NCBI GenBank assembly: GCA_023415915.1
Contig: JAEZIZ010000040.1
Span: 1-11,484, forward strand
Length of the DNA: 11,484 nucleotides
Origin: Bacillota bacterium
GTDB lineage: Bacteria > Bacillota > Clostridia > Christensenellales > SZUA-584
Direction: 5' to 3'
The first letter of the stretch is position 1; the number at the start of each line of letters is the position of its first letter. The notes below the pieces were generated by a model. The model worked only from the letters and a program-made list of their open reading frames with translations, searched no databases and was not told where the DNA came from. Positions 1 through 6,594 of the stretch are shown one piece after another. Position numbers and translations under genes: made by a program.

Positions 1-95
1 CGTTTACGGGTAGCAAGTAACAGCCTTTCGCAAGTGCCAGATCGTACCAACGCCCTTTAGGCGTGGCTAGTAGTAAAGGGTTATACCCGTTAAAG

Positions 96-135
96 AAAAA
101 CCCCCGGCTCGCCGGGGGATACTTATTCTTTTTGA
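96..135. terminator. GC-rich hairpin, probable intrinsic terminator
   Basis: An 8-bp perfect stem, CCCCCGGC (101-108) with GCCGGGGG (111-118), has a 2-nt loop. An A-run lies just before it (96-100) and a broken T-rich stretch follows (119-135). Read on the minus strand the stem is followed directly by TTTTTCTTT, so it scores best as a minus-strand terminator. On the plus strand the T tract is delayed and interrupted. It most likely separates whatever lies left of the window from galT, possibly in both directions. No gene ending at it is fully visible. Confidence 0.65.
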
Positions 136-292
136 CCTTTTGTTAAAGGTTTGATGCAGTGACTTTACAAACGGAAGATTTTAGATTACCGTATAGTTGT
201 AATTTATTATCTATCTCTATAAAAAAGCCTAAGGCTGGCTGGAACAGTGAGCAGCGCCCTAAGGTGATATAAATGCATCGAGAAGGTGGATT

Positions 293-1273
293 ATGGCGGA
301 GCTTCGATATAATCCGTTTAAAGACGATTGGGTGATGGTAGCCTCGGCTCGGCAGGACAGGCCGCAGATGCCAAAGGACTGGTGCCCGTTCTGTCCGGGG
401 TCGGGCAGGGTGGATGAATATGACGTATTAAAGTACGACAACGACTTTCCGGCGCTTTCGATGGACCCGCCGGAGCCCGACGACGTGGTGGGCGGCTTCT
501 TCAAGGCCGAAAAATCGTACGGAAAATGCGAGGTAATACTGTATTCGCCCGATCATACTGCCACGCTGCCCGAGCTTCCGGTAAGCCATATAAGGAAGCT
601 CGTTGACCTGTGGTGCGAACGTTTTGAGGAGCTTTCTTGCTACGACAGGTCAAGGTACGTTTTGATATTCGAGAACCGCGGCGAAGCAGTGGGCGTTACT
701 ATGCCGCACCCGCACGGCCAGATATACGCATATCCGTTCCTACCGAAGAAGATAGAGCAAAAGCTAAAAAACGCGAGCAAGTATAAAAACGATACGGGAC
801 GCTGCCTTTTCTGCGACTGGCTAAAAGCCGAGCGGGAGTTTAAAAAGCGCGTAATATTTGAGGACTCTCATTTCAGCGTAATAATACCTTATTTTGCGGA
901 GTTCGTATACTCAACACAGATAATATTAAGAAGGCACGTAAATTATATAACGGAGCTTGGCGACGAGGAGAAAACGGCGTTGGCCGCGGTATTGAGAAAT
1001 ACTGTAGGCATGTACGACAGCCTGTTCGGCACGCAGTTCCCTTATATGATGTGCATGTACAACGCGCCTGTAAATACTAGCGGAGTTGATTGCTTTCACT
1101 TCCACATAGAGTTCTTCCCGCCTATGCGCTCTAAAGAGGTGCAGCAGTTCCTCGCGTCCAGCGAGACGGGAGCGGGCGCGCACTGCAATCCGAGCGCTCC
1201 CGAGGAAAAGGCCGTCGAACTGAGAGCAGCGTATCAAAGATACGTTGCGAGCCAGGCAAAGGATGAAGCCTAA
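293..1273 (+). CDS. galT: Galactose-1-phosphate uridylyltransferase (class I GalT)
   Basis: This is the Leloir-pathway enzyme that swaps UMP between UDP-glucose and galactose-1-phosphate through a uridylyl-histidine intermediate; it is cytosolic. The 326-residue product carries the signature HPHGQ at residues 139-143, with H141 in the place of the nucleophilic histidine. A Cys pair C31-x2-C34 is near the N terminus and another, C171-x2-C174, is mid-protein. The C-terminal HFHIEFFPP block (H269, H271, E273) matches the second half of the HIT-like fold. It is slightly shorter than the roughly 350-residue E. coli enzyme, mainly at the C terminus. The ATG at 293 follows AAGGTGG (283-289). It appears to head an operon with the DUF89 and GH3 genes; galK and galE are not in view. 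No convincing sigma-A promoter was found in 136-292. Family assignment is firm. Confidence 0.96.
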   Translation: MAELRYNPFKDDWVMVASARQDRPQMPKDWCPFCPGSGRVDEYDVLKYDNDFPALSMDPPEPDDVVGGFFKAEKSYGKCEVILYSPDHTATLPELPVSHIRKLVDLWCERFEELSCYDRSRYVLIFENRGEAVGVTMPHPHGQIYAYPFLPKKIEQKLKNASKYKNDTGRCLFCDWLKAEREFKKRVIFEDSHFSVIIPYFAEFVYSTQIILRRHVNYITELGDEEKTALAAVLRNTVGMYDSLFGTQFPYMMCMYNAPVNTSGVDCFHFHIEFFPPMRSKEVQQFLASSETGAGAHCNPSAPEEKAVELRAAYQRYVASQAKDEA

Positions 1274-1321
1274 CGCAATGTTACATAGTCAACAATAAAA
1301 TTCATTATACACCGGAGGATT

Positions 1322-2173
1322 ATGAAGGCATATTTGGATTGTCTGCCGTGCATGCTGCGGCAGGTGCTGGAGGCGTCGAAGATATCGACGGATAACGAAG
1401 AGCTGCAAAATAAAATAATGGCGGAAGCGCTAAAAGGCCTGGCGGATTATAAAGAATACAGGAATTCGCCTGAAGTTTGCAGAGTGATGCACGGCATAGT
1501 AAAGCAACGCACGGGCGTTGCGGACACGTACAGGGAGATAAAGCAAAGGGGCATACAGACGGCTTTAAAGCTATTGCCGGCGCTTAAGCGGTATGTGGAA
1601 GACAGGAAAGACCGCCTATACGCGGCGCTTAAAGCCGCCGCCACGGGCAATGTGCTTGACTCTTCTATAAGCAGCAGCATAGATTTTGAAGCCTGTCTTG
1701 AGGACGAGTTCAACAAACCATTTACTATCTGTGATATCGACGCGCTTGAAGAAAAGCTAAAAGTTTCAAAAACGCTGCTTATTATAGGAGACAACGCCGG
1801 TGAAACGGTATTGGACCGCATACTTATAGAAGAATTGCCGCCTCTTGACGTAACGTACGCCGTTAGAAGCGCGCCAATAATAAACGACGCGACTAAAGAG
1901 GACGCTTGCGCGTCGGGGCTTGAAACGTACGCCCGCATCATATCCACGGGCTGCGACGTGCCCGGCGTAAACCTCGACGAGTGCAGCGGGGAGTTTCTCG
2001 ATGCGTTTTACGGCGCGGATATTGTAATATGCAAAGGACAGGGCAATTATGAGACGCTTTCGGAGTGCGACAGGGATCTGTTCTTTTTGCTTAAGGCCAA
2101 GTGCATAGTGCTTGCAAGGCTGTTGAACGTCAGTTTGAACGCTTATGTTTTCAAATATTTAAAAGGCGCTTAA
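1322..2173 (+). CDS. DUF89 / ARMT1-like metal-dependent phosphatase
   Basis: This 283-residue protein belongs to the DUF89 family, whose characterised members are Mg/Mn- or Co/Ni-dependent phosphatases acting on sugar phosphates and related damaged metabolites. Visible family marks are an N-terminal Cys pair (C8-x2-C11, in LDCLPC) typical of stand-alone prokaryotic members, DNAGE at 157-161 (D157 and N158 as metal ligands), a conserved R182 followed by N188-D189 (third ligand), and KGQGNYE at 238-244, where K238 would contact phosphate. The fold is expected to be a helical N-terminal half and a Rossmann-like C-terminal half. There is no signal peptide, so it is cytosolic. The start is set by GGAGG at 1314-1318. 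It lies 48 bp after galT and 13 bp before the GH3 gene, so co-transcription is likely. The substrate is not shown by sequence; a hexose phosphate is an inference from context. Confidence 0.9.
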   Translation: MKAYLDCLPCMLRQVLEASKISTDNEELQNKIMAEALKGLADYKEYRNSPEVCRVMHGIVKQRTGVADTYREIKQRGIQTALKLLPALKRYVEDRKDRLYAALKAAATGNVLDSSISSSIDFEACLEDEFNKPFTICDIDALEEKLKVSKTLLIIGDNAGETVLDRILIEELPPLDVTYAVRSAPIINDATKEDACASGLETYARIISTGCDVPGVNLDECSGEFLDAFYGADIVICKGQGNYETLSECDRDLFFLLKAKCIVLARLLNVSLNAYVFKYLKGA

Positions 2174-2175
2174 AA

Positions 2176-2186
2176 GGAGTTTGTCC
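2176..2186 (+). promoter_or_regulatory. Ribosome binding site fixing the GH3 start
   Basis: GGAG at 2176-2179 stands 7 nt before ATG at 2187. An in-frame TTG at 2181 would have only 1 nt of spacing, so the ATG is the likely start. The site lies immediately after the DUF89 stop codon (2171-2173), which favours translational coupling. Confidence 0.8.
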
Positions 2187-4574
2187 ATGAAAAATATAGA
2201 CGCCCTTATCGCCGAACTTACCGTCGAAGAGAAGGCAGCGCTGCTCGCGGGAACAAAATCGATGAACACGAACGCCGTGCCGCGCCTTAAAATACCGGGG
2301 CTTACGTTCGCGGACGGGCCGCACGGCCTCCGGAAACTGGCGGGCAGTGGAGTAGACGGCATTGCGGACAGCGAACCGGCTACCGCCTTTCCTACGTCCG
2401 CCACTATAGCTTCGGGGTGGAACGAACAGAACGCTTATCTTGTGGGCGAGGCGATAGGCAGGGAGGCGCTGTGCTGCGGCGTAAACGTTGTGCTCGGGCC
2501 GGGCGTCAATATAAAGCGCGACCCGAGGTGCGGGCGCAACTTCGAATACTATTCGGAAGACCCGCTGCTTGCGGGCAAGCTGGGTAGCGCGTTTGTAAAG
2601 GGCGTTCAAAGCAAGGGCGTGGGTGTTTCGCTGAAACACTTCGCGGCAAACAACAGCGAAAACTTCCGTTTTATGGGCGACTCGATAGTGGACGAGCGCG
2701 CATTGAGAGAGATATATTTAAAAGCGTTTGAACGCATAGTCAAGGAGCAAAAGCCTTATACCGTAATGTGCGCCTACAACAGGCTCAACGGCACGTTTTG
2801 CGCAAGCAGCCATAGGCTTCTTACCGAAATACTGAGAGACGAGTGGGGCTTTGACGGGCTTGTGATGAGCGACTGGGGCGCGGTGCAGGATAGATTAGCG
2901 TCTGTATTGGCAGGCATGGACTTGGAGATGCCGGGCGATACGGCGTATTTCAGAATGCGTATAATAGACGCCGCGTATAGCGGGGAGATTAGCCGCGAGT
3001 CGCTAGATAAATGCGTGCGCAGAGTGCTTAAGCTTATAAAGCGGTGCTCGTTCCAGCAAAAGGAGGCTGCGGACTTTGACGCCCACCACGCTCTCGCGGC
3101 GGAGATAGCCGCAGATTGCGCAGTGCTGCTTAAAAACGACGGCGTGCTGCCTCTTTCGCCCGGCGGGCGGTACCTCGTCGCGGGCGAGCTGTTTGAGCAT
3201 ATGCGCTATCAGGGCGCGGGCAGCTCGCTGGTCAACCCGGCACGGCTGACGACGCCGAAGCAGGCGTTCGATTCGCGCGGCATATCGTATACATGCGATA
3301 TCAACGAAGCGGCAGGCTGCGACGCGATATTGTTCTTCGGCGGGCTCACCGAGGAATATGAGATGGAGGGCGGCGACAGAGAGGATATATCGTTCCCTAA
3401 AGATCAGCTCGATGCGCTTTCCGTGCTTTTAAGCCTCGGCAAGCCGGTTGTGGCCGTGCTTTACGGCGGCTCGCCTATGGAGCTGCCGTTTGAGGACGGC
3501 GTCGCGGCTATACTCGACATGTACCTTCCCGGGCAGAACGGAGGCGACGCGACTGCGGCGCTGCTGCTGGGCGAGAAGAATCCGTCGGGCAGGCTTGCGG
3601 AGACATGGCCGCTGCGCTGTGAAGACATACCGTTTTATGACAGTTACAGCAGGGAGGAAACGGAGCTTTACCGCGAAAGCGTTTATGTGGGCTACAGATA
3701 TTACGACACGGCGCAAAAACCGGTAAGGTATCCTTTCGGGTACGGGCTTTCGTATACGTCGTTCGAGTATTCGGATATTGAAGTCAGGGAGAGCGCGGGC
3801 ACGGTTACGGTAAGCTGCGATGTGCGCAACACCGGCCAAAGGGCTGGGGCAGAGGTGGTGCAGCTATACGCGCGGAAAGCGGACAGCCGCGTTTTCAGGC
3901 CCGACAGGGAACTAAAGGGCTTTGCTAAAATATACCTTGAAGCGGGCGAGACAAAACGCGTAGAGATATCGTTTGAAAAGGCCGAGCTTTCATACTACAA
4001 CGTAAAAGAAAAAGCATGGGTGCTCGAAAACGGAGAATACGAGCTGCTGATAGGCGCTTCAAGCAGGGACATACGCCTTGCCGCGCGGCTTGCAGTTGCG
4101 GGTGAACAGGAAGCGCCCTGTCCGTACGGCGAAGGCGTAATGGCTGCGTACGGCGACCCGTCGCGCCTCAATATCAGCGACGAGGTATTTTCGCATCTTA
4201 TAGGCAGGGAGCTGCCCGCACCGCCGAAAAAACTGCCCATCACTCTCGAATCGCGCTTTACCGACCTTAAGCTTACGTTTTGGGGAAGACTGCTATATAG
4301 AATCGTCACGGGAGTTTCGGACAGGCAGTATAAAAAGGCAAAGAAGCTGCCCGCAGGGCTGCAGAGGGACAACCGCATCAAGAACGCTTTGTTTTTGCGG
4401 CTCATGTTCGATTCGAATTCACTGCGCTCGTTAAGCGTTTCGTCGAGCGGCATATTTCCGTATCAGGTCGCGCAGGGGTTTGCGGAAATCGCCAACGGCC
4501 ATGTTTTACGCGGCATAGCGCGCATGTGCAGGAAATACCGCGCTCCTAAGCTGCCCGGCAAGCAAATAAGCTGA
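2187..4574 (+). CDS. Glycoside hydrolase family 3 beta-glycosidase (beta-glucosidase-like)
   Basis: This cytosolic retaining beta-glycosidase (795 residues, no signal peptide) hydrolyses terminal beta-linked sugars. The GH3 N-terminal barrel spans about residues 8-285 and contains KHFAANNSE and the nucleophile motif VMSDWG, with D229 as catalytic nucleophile. The alpha/beta C-terminal domain spans about 310-505; its acidic cluster E389-E394, followed by GGDR, holds the candidate acid/base. YPFGYGLSYT at about 515-524 leads into a fibronectin-III-like domain (about 525-630). A basic extension of about 150 residues (about 645-795) follows; I recall similar tails on GH3 enzymes of gut Clostridia. 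Exact specificity (glucoside, galactoside or xyloside) cannot be read from sequence. Co-occurrence with galT makes galactose-containing substrates plausible. It is the last gene of the operon, with no ordinary terminator after it, only the palindrome array. Confidence 0.95.
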   Translation: MKNIDALIAELTVEEKAALLAGTKSMNTNAVPRLKIPGLTFADGPHGLRKLAGSGVDGIADSEPATAFPTSATIASGWNEQNAYLVGEAIGREALCCGVNVVLGPGVNIKRDPRCGRNFEYYSEDPLLAGKLGSAFVKGVQSKGVGVSLKHFAANNSENFRFMGDSIVDERALREIYLKAFERIVKEQKPYTVMCAYNRLNGTFCASSHRLLTEILRDEWGFDGLVMSDWGAVQDRLASVLAGMDLEMPGDTAYFRMRIIDAAYSGEISRESLDKCVRRVLKLIKRCSFQQKEAADFDAHHALAAEIAADCAVLLKNDGVLPLSPGGRYLVAGELFEHMRYQGAGSSLVNPARLTTPKQAFDSRGISYTCDINEAAGCDAILFFGGLTEEYEMEGGDREDISFPKDQLDALSVLLSLGKPVVAVLYGGSPMELPFEDGVAAILDMYLPGQNGGDATAALLLGEKNPSGRLAETWPLRCEDIPFYDSYSREETELYRESVYVGYRYYDTAQKPVRYPFGYGLSYTSFEYSDIEVRESAGTVTVSCDVRNTGQRAGAEVVQLYARKADSRVFRPDRELKGFAKIYLEAGETKRVEISFEKAELSYYNVKEKAWVLENGEYELLIGASSRDIRLAARLAVAGEQEAPCPYGEGVMAAYGDPSRLNISDEVFSHLIGRELPAPPKKLPITLESRFTDLKLTFWGRLLYRIVTGVSDRQYKKAKKLPAGLQRDNRIKNALFLRLMFDSNSLRSLSVSSSGIFPYQVAQGFAEIANGHVLRGIARMCRKYRAPKLPGKQIS

Positions 4575-4581
4575 CGAATGA

Positions 4582-4607
4582 GAGGCGCAGTTTACAACGC
4601 TTTGAGC
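4582..4607 (+). repeat. 26-bp direct repeat, left copy, flanking the palindrome array
   Basis: This stretch matches 5040-5065 at 23 of 26 positions, with a core resembling GTTTACARCGCTTTGAGC. The two copies bracket the three-palindrome array. A more diverged relative may sit at 4891-4916, beginning GAGGC and ending near GCTGAG. Confidence 0.7.
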
Positions 4608-4625
4608 CCTCGATAAAGTGCCTTT

Positions 4626-4723
4626 TGTCATTCAGAATGAGCGCAGCGACTGCCTACGCAGTGGACGAAAATCTTAAAAAATAAAGTATGTTTTAAGATT
4701 CCTCACTCGCGTTCGGAATGACA
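4626..4723. repeat. Palindromic intergenic element, copy 1 (98 bp)
   Basis: The element runs from TGTCATTC to GAATGACA. It has a perfect 10-bp inner stem, AATCTTAAAA (4670-4679) with TTTTAAGATT (4691-4700). The left arm carries the motif GAGCGCAGCGACTG. Unlike copies 2 and 3 it has an extra mini-hairpin segment (ACTGC-CTAC-GCAGT, 4649-4662). In RNA it would fold into one long imperfect hairpin just downstream of the GH3 stop. It has no coding capacity. Confidence 0.85.
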
Positions 4724-4784
4724 CATGGGGGTTCTTGATGTCCTCGAGGTGGTCTTTTGCTCTTGGCTGTCAAAAAGTATATGC

Positions 4785-4867
4785 TGTCATTCAGAAGGAG
4801 CGAAGCGACTGAAGAATCTTTAGGAAATAGGTTTGTTTAAGATTCCTCACTCGCGTTCGGAATGACA
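4785..4867. repeat. Palindromic intergenic element, copy 2 (83 bp)
   Basis: The ends are TGTCATTC and GAATGACA, and the inner stem is GAATCTT (4814-4820) with AAGATTC (4839-4845). It is nearly identical to copy 3, differing by an A/C change in the left arm and a small change in the right arm (CTCGCG versus CTACG). It is preceded by GTATATGCTGTCATT, a 15-mer also found at copy 4. Confidence 0.85.
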
Positions 4868-4935
4868 AATGGGGAGTTATTTGATACTCTGAGGCTTATG
4901 CGCTGCACAAGCTGAGTTGACGATAAAGTCTCTTT

Positions 4936-5017
4936 TGTCATTCAGAAGGAGCGCAGCGACTGAAGAATCTTTAGGAAATAGGTTTGTTTAAGATTCCTCA
5001 CTACGTTCGGAATGACA
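4936..5017. repeat. Palindromic intergenic element, copy 3 (82 bp)
   Basis: Same architecture as copy 2, with near-identical body. Its left flank, beginning CGATAAAGT at 4921, instead matches copy 1: 39 of 42 positions agree over 4921-4962 versus 4611-4652. Like copies 1 and 2 it is followed by a trailer of the form ATGGGG. Confidence 0.85.
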
Positions 5018-5039
5018 TATGGGGGTAATTTATCACTCC

Positions 5040-5065
5040 GAGACGCCGTTTACAGCGCTTTGAGC
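5040..5065 (+). repeat. 26-bp direct repeat, right copy, flanking the palindrome array
   Basis: Matches 4582-4607 at 23 of 26 positions. It lies just upstream of the promoter at 5084. Confidence 0.7.
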
Positions 5066-5083
5066 TTTTTACAGTATCAGGTT

Positions 5084-5113
5084 TTGACAACGCTCCGTAA
5101 AAAGTAATATAAT
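5084..5113 (+). promoter_or_regulatory. Sigma-A promoter for the exported SH3 protein gene
   Basis: A perfect -35 TTGACA (5084-5089) and a perfect -10 TATAAT (5108-5113) are separated by 18 bp. Transcription would start near 5120, giving a leader of about 50 nt. No operator palindrome overlaps it, so strong housekeeping expression is likely. Confidence 0.85.
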
Positions 5114-5169
5114 CAGACATAAATACTGCGGTTATCGGCAGCATTTAAAGGCAAACGGGAAGTAAAGCT

Positions 5170-6555
5170 ATGTTATCTTGTAAGATGAAGTTCATATACG
5201 TTGTCGTCGCGGCGGCATTGATATTTTCGATGTTTGTTTTAAGCGCGCCCGCGGTTTTGGCGGAAACCGCCGCGACGGGTACGATAAACTGCGATGCGAA
5301 CTTAAGAGAGCAGCCTTCCACGGCTTCCAATATAATCGTTAAAATGAACGAGGGCGCACAGGTAAGCGTACTGGGAAGCGCGGGACGCGGCTGGTACCAG
5401 GTGGGGTATCAGGACAAAACGGGTTACGTAAGGGCCGATTATGTGGACGTGCTGACCACGGGTTTGAACGAAAAGGCTGTGATAATGTACGACTCGCCTA
5501 TGACCGACCAACCGGGGTCAGGCAATGTCACGGAAACGCTGCCGGCAAATACGCAGATAGTTATCACAGGTACGTACGGCCAGTCGTATCAGGTTTCGGC
5601 CGGCTCGAAAACCGGCTATGTGTCCAAGAGCAGCGTGCATAAATACAGGATAATAGAGATAGGCCTCAAGGCTTCATTAAACTCCTCCGGCGTTAACTTA
5701 AGAAGCGCTCCCAGCACTTCGGCGGAGATACTCGCGACTATGAAAAAGGGCGACGCGGTGACCGCGATAAGCATAGAGGACAAGTGGATAAAAGTAAACT
5801 TCTCGGGCAAAGAGGGTTACATAAGAGGAGATTTTATAACGTATACCGTACCCGCCAATTCGCATATAACCACACTCTCTACGGGCATGAAGGGGCAGGC
5901 GGTTACGCAGCTGCAGACGGCGCTTAAAAAGCGCGGGTTTTTTTATCCCGCGGCCAACGGCGTTTACGGCAGCGCCACAAAAGCGGCTGTGGAAAAGTTT
6001 CAGGCGTCCGTAAACCTTGAGGCGGACGGCATAGCCGGGCCTCAGACGCTGCTTCTGCTGTTCGGCAGCAAAGGCGCGAACAGCCTGTGGAACAACTACA
6101 GGAAGGACATGCCCGCGCAGGACCCGCAAAAAAGCGGAAAGGTGATACTGAAAGACTGGTTCGGCGGCATGGAAAAGGCAGTAAAGAGGTATACGCCTTT
6201 CGAGGTAATAGACGTGCGTACGGGCATAACCTGGAACATGCAGAGGTTCGGCGGCTGGTGGCTCGCGGACGTAGAGACTATGACAAAGGCCGATACGGAA
6301 GCCATGACGAAGGCTTGGGGCGGCAAGCTTGACCCCACAAGAAGGCCGGTATGGGTAAAGATAAACGGCGAGTATTATGCCGCGTCGCTGATGGGGTATG
6401 TGCATAACGTCGATACTATAAGCACAAACGGCATGGACGGGCAGATTTGCCTGCATTTCAGGGGAAGCAAGATACACGGGTCGGGAAACATCGACGAAGC
6501 CCATCAGGCGTGCATTACCGAGGCGTTCGCCAAAGCGGGCAAGCTCAACTCGTAA
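5170..6555 (+). CDS. Exported SH3-repeat / peptidoglycan-binding protein with unnamed C-terminal domain
   Basis: The 461-residue product begins with a signal peptide: a short basic start, a hydrophobic core at about 8-26, and likely cleavage after VLA (A31). Three bacterial SH3 (SH3_3-type) modules follow at about 38-94, 103-158 and 168-223; modules 1 and 3 keep the NLR..PS signature and the GYV/GYI end. A PG_binding_1 domain lies at about 236-298 (GMKGQAVTQLQ ... DGIAGPQT). The last 135 residues (about 326-461) form a compact domain with GGWWLADVE, H412, C427-x-H429, H436 and H445-x2-C448. I do not recognise a named family for it but recall similar tails in clostridial SH3 proteins. Role is probably wall anchoring plus an enzymatic or binding activity at peptidoglycan (inference). 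The ATG at 5170 follows GGGAAG (5157-5162); an ATG at 5185 lacks a ribosome site. It is likely co-transcribed with the lipoprotein gene 39 bp downstream. Confidence 0.88.
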   Translation: MLSCKMKFIYVVVAAALIFSMFVLSAPAVLAETAATGTINCDANLREQPSTASNIIVKMNEGAQVSVLGSAGRGWYQVGYQDKTGYVRADYVDVLTTGLNEKAVIMYDSPMTDQPGSGNVTETLPANTQIVITGTYGQSYQVSAGSKTGYVSKSSVHKYRIIEIGLKASLNSSGVNLRSAPSTSAEILATMKKGDAVTAISIEDKWIKVNFSGKEGYIRGDFITYTVPANSHITTLSTGMKGQAVTQLQTALKKRGFFYPAANGVYGSATKAAVEKFQASVNLEADGIAGPQTLLLLFGSKGANSLWNNYRKDMPAQDPQKSGKVILKDWFGGMEKAVKRYTPFEVIDVRTGITWNMQRFGGWWLADVETMTKADTEAMTKAWGGKLDPTRRPVWVKINGEYYAASLMGYVHNVDTISTNGMDGQICLHFRGSKIHGSGNIDEAHQACITEAFAKAGKLNS

Positions 6556-6594
6556 CCGGCTCGGGTAAAGTATGAAGCGTAAAGGCTGTAAATA

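Larger units (their letters stand above)
4575..5083. repeat. Tandem array of about 155-bp units containing the three palindromes
   Basis: This gene-free stretch is filled by repeated units. Palindrome starts are at 4626, 4785 and 4936 (steps of 159 and 151 bp). Each palindrome is followed by an ATGGGG trailer, then a more diverged spacer that often contains GAGGC/GAGAC and CGATAAAGT words. The array ends in a partial unit (5040-5065). No open reading frame, tRNA or simple terminator is seen. In RNA the hairpins could stop or protect the 3' end of the galT-GH3 transcript (inference). Confidence 0.7.

Noticed and set aside
1..142. Open minus-strand frame at the left edge with a protein-like reading, and a short plus-strand frame ending at TAG 58-60
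   Set aside because: Neither has a visible start codon with a ribosome site inside the window. The minus frame reads straight through a GC-rich terminator hairpin. Kept only as a finding.
132..223. Promoter-like words before galT (TTGACC 132-137, TTTACA 164-169, TATAGT 192-197, TTGTAA 197-202 with TATAAA 218-223)
   Set aside because: No pair combines good matches with a 16-18 bp spacer, so no promoter is called.
273..335. Small 20-codon frame overlapping the galT start, preceded by AAGGTGAT
   Set aside because: It overlaps galT in another frame, is short and has no recognisable content. A leader peptide cannot be supported.
1281..1311. TTACAT/TATACA promoter-like pair before the DUF89 gene
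   Set aside because: The spacer is 19 bp and transcription would start inside the ribosome binding site. Operon read-through from galT is simpler.
4626..5017. CRISPR array interpretation of the regularly spaced repeats
   Set aside because: The units are about 155 bp, the palindromes 82-98 bp, the spacers are related to each other, and no cas genes are present.
5698..6504. 268-residue minus-strand frame opposite the SH3 protein gene
   Set aside because: It is the shadow of a well-supported plus-strand gene, with no domain sense and a composition typical of antisense reading.
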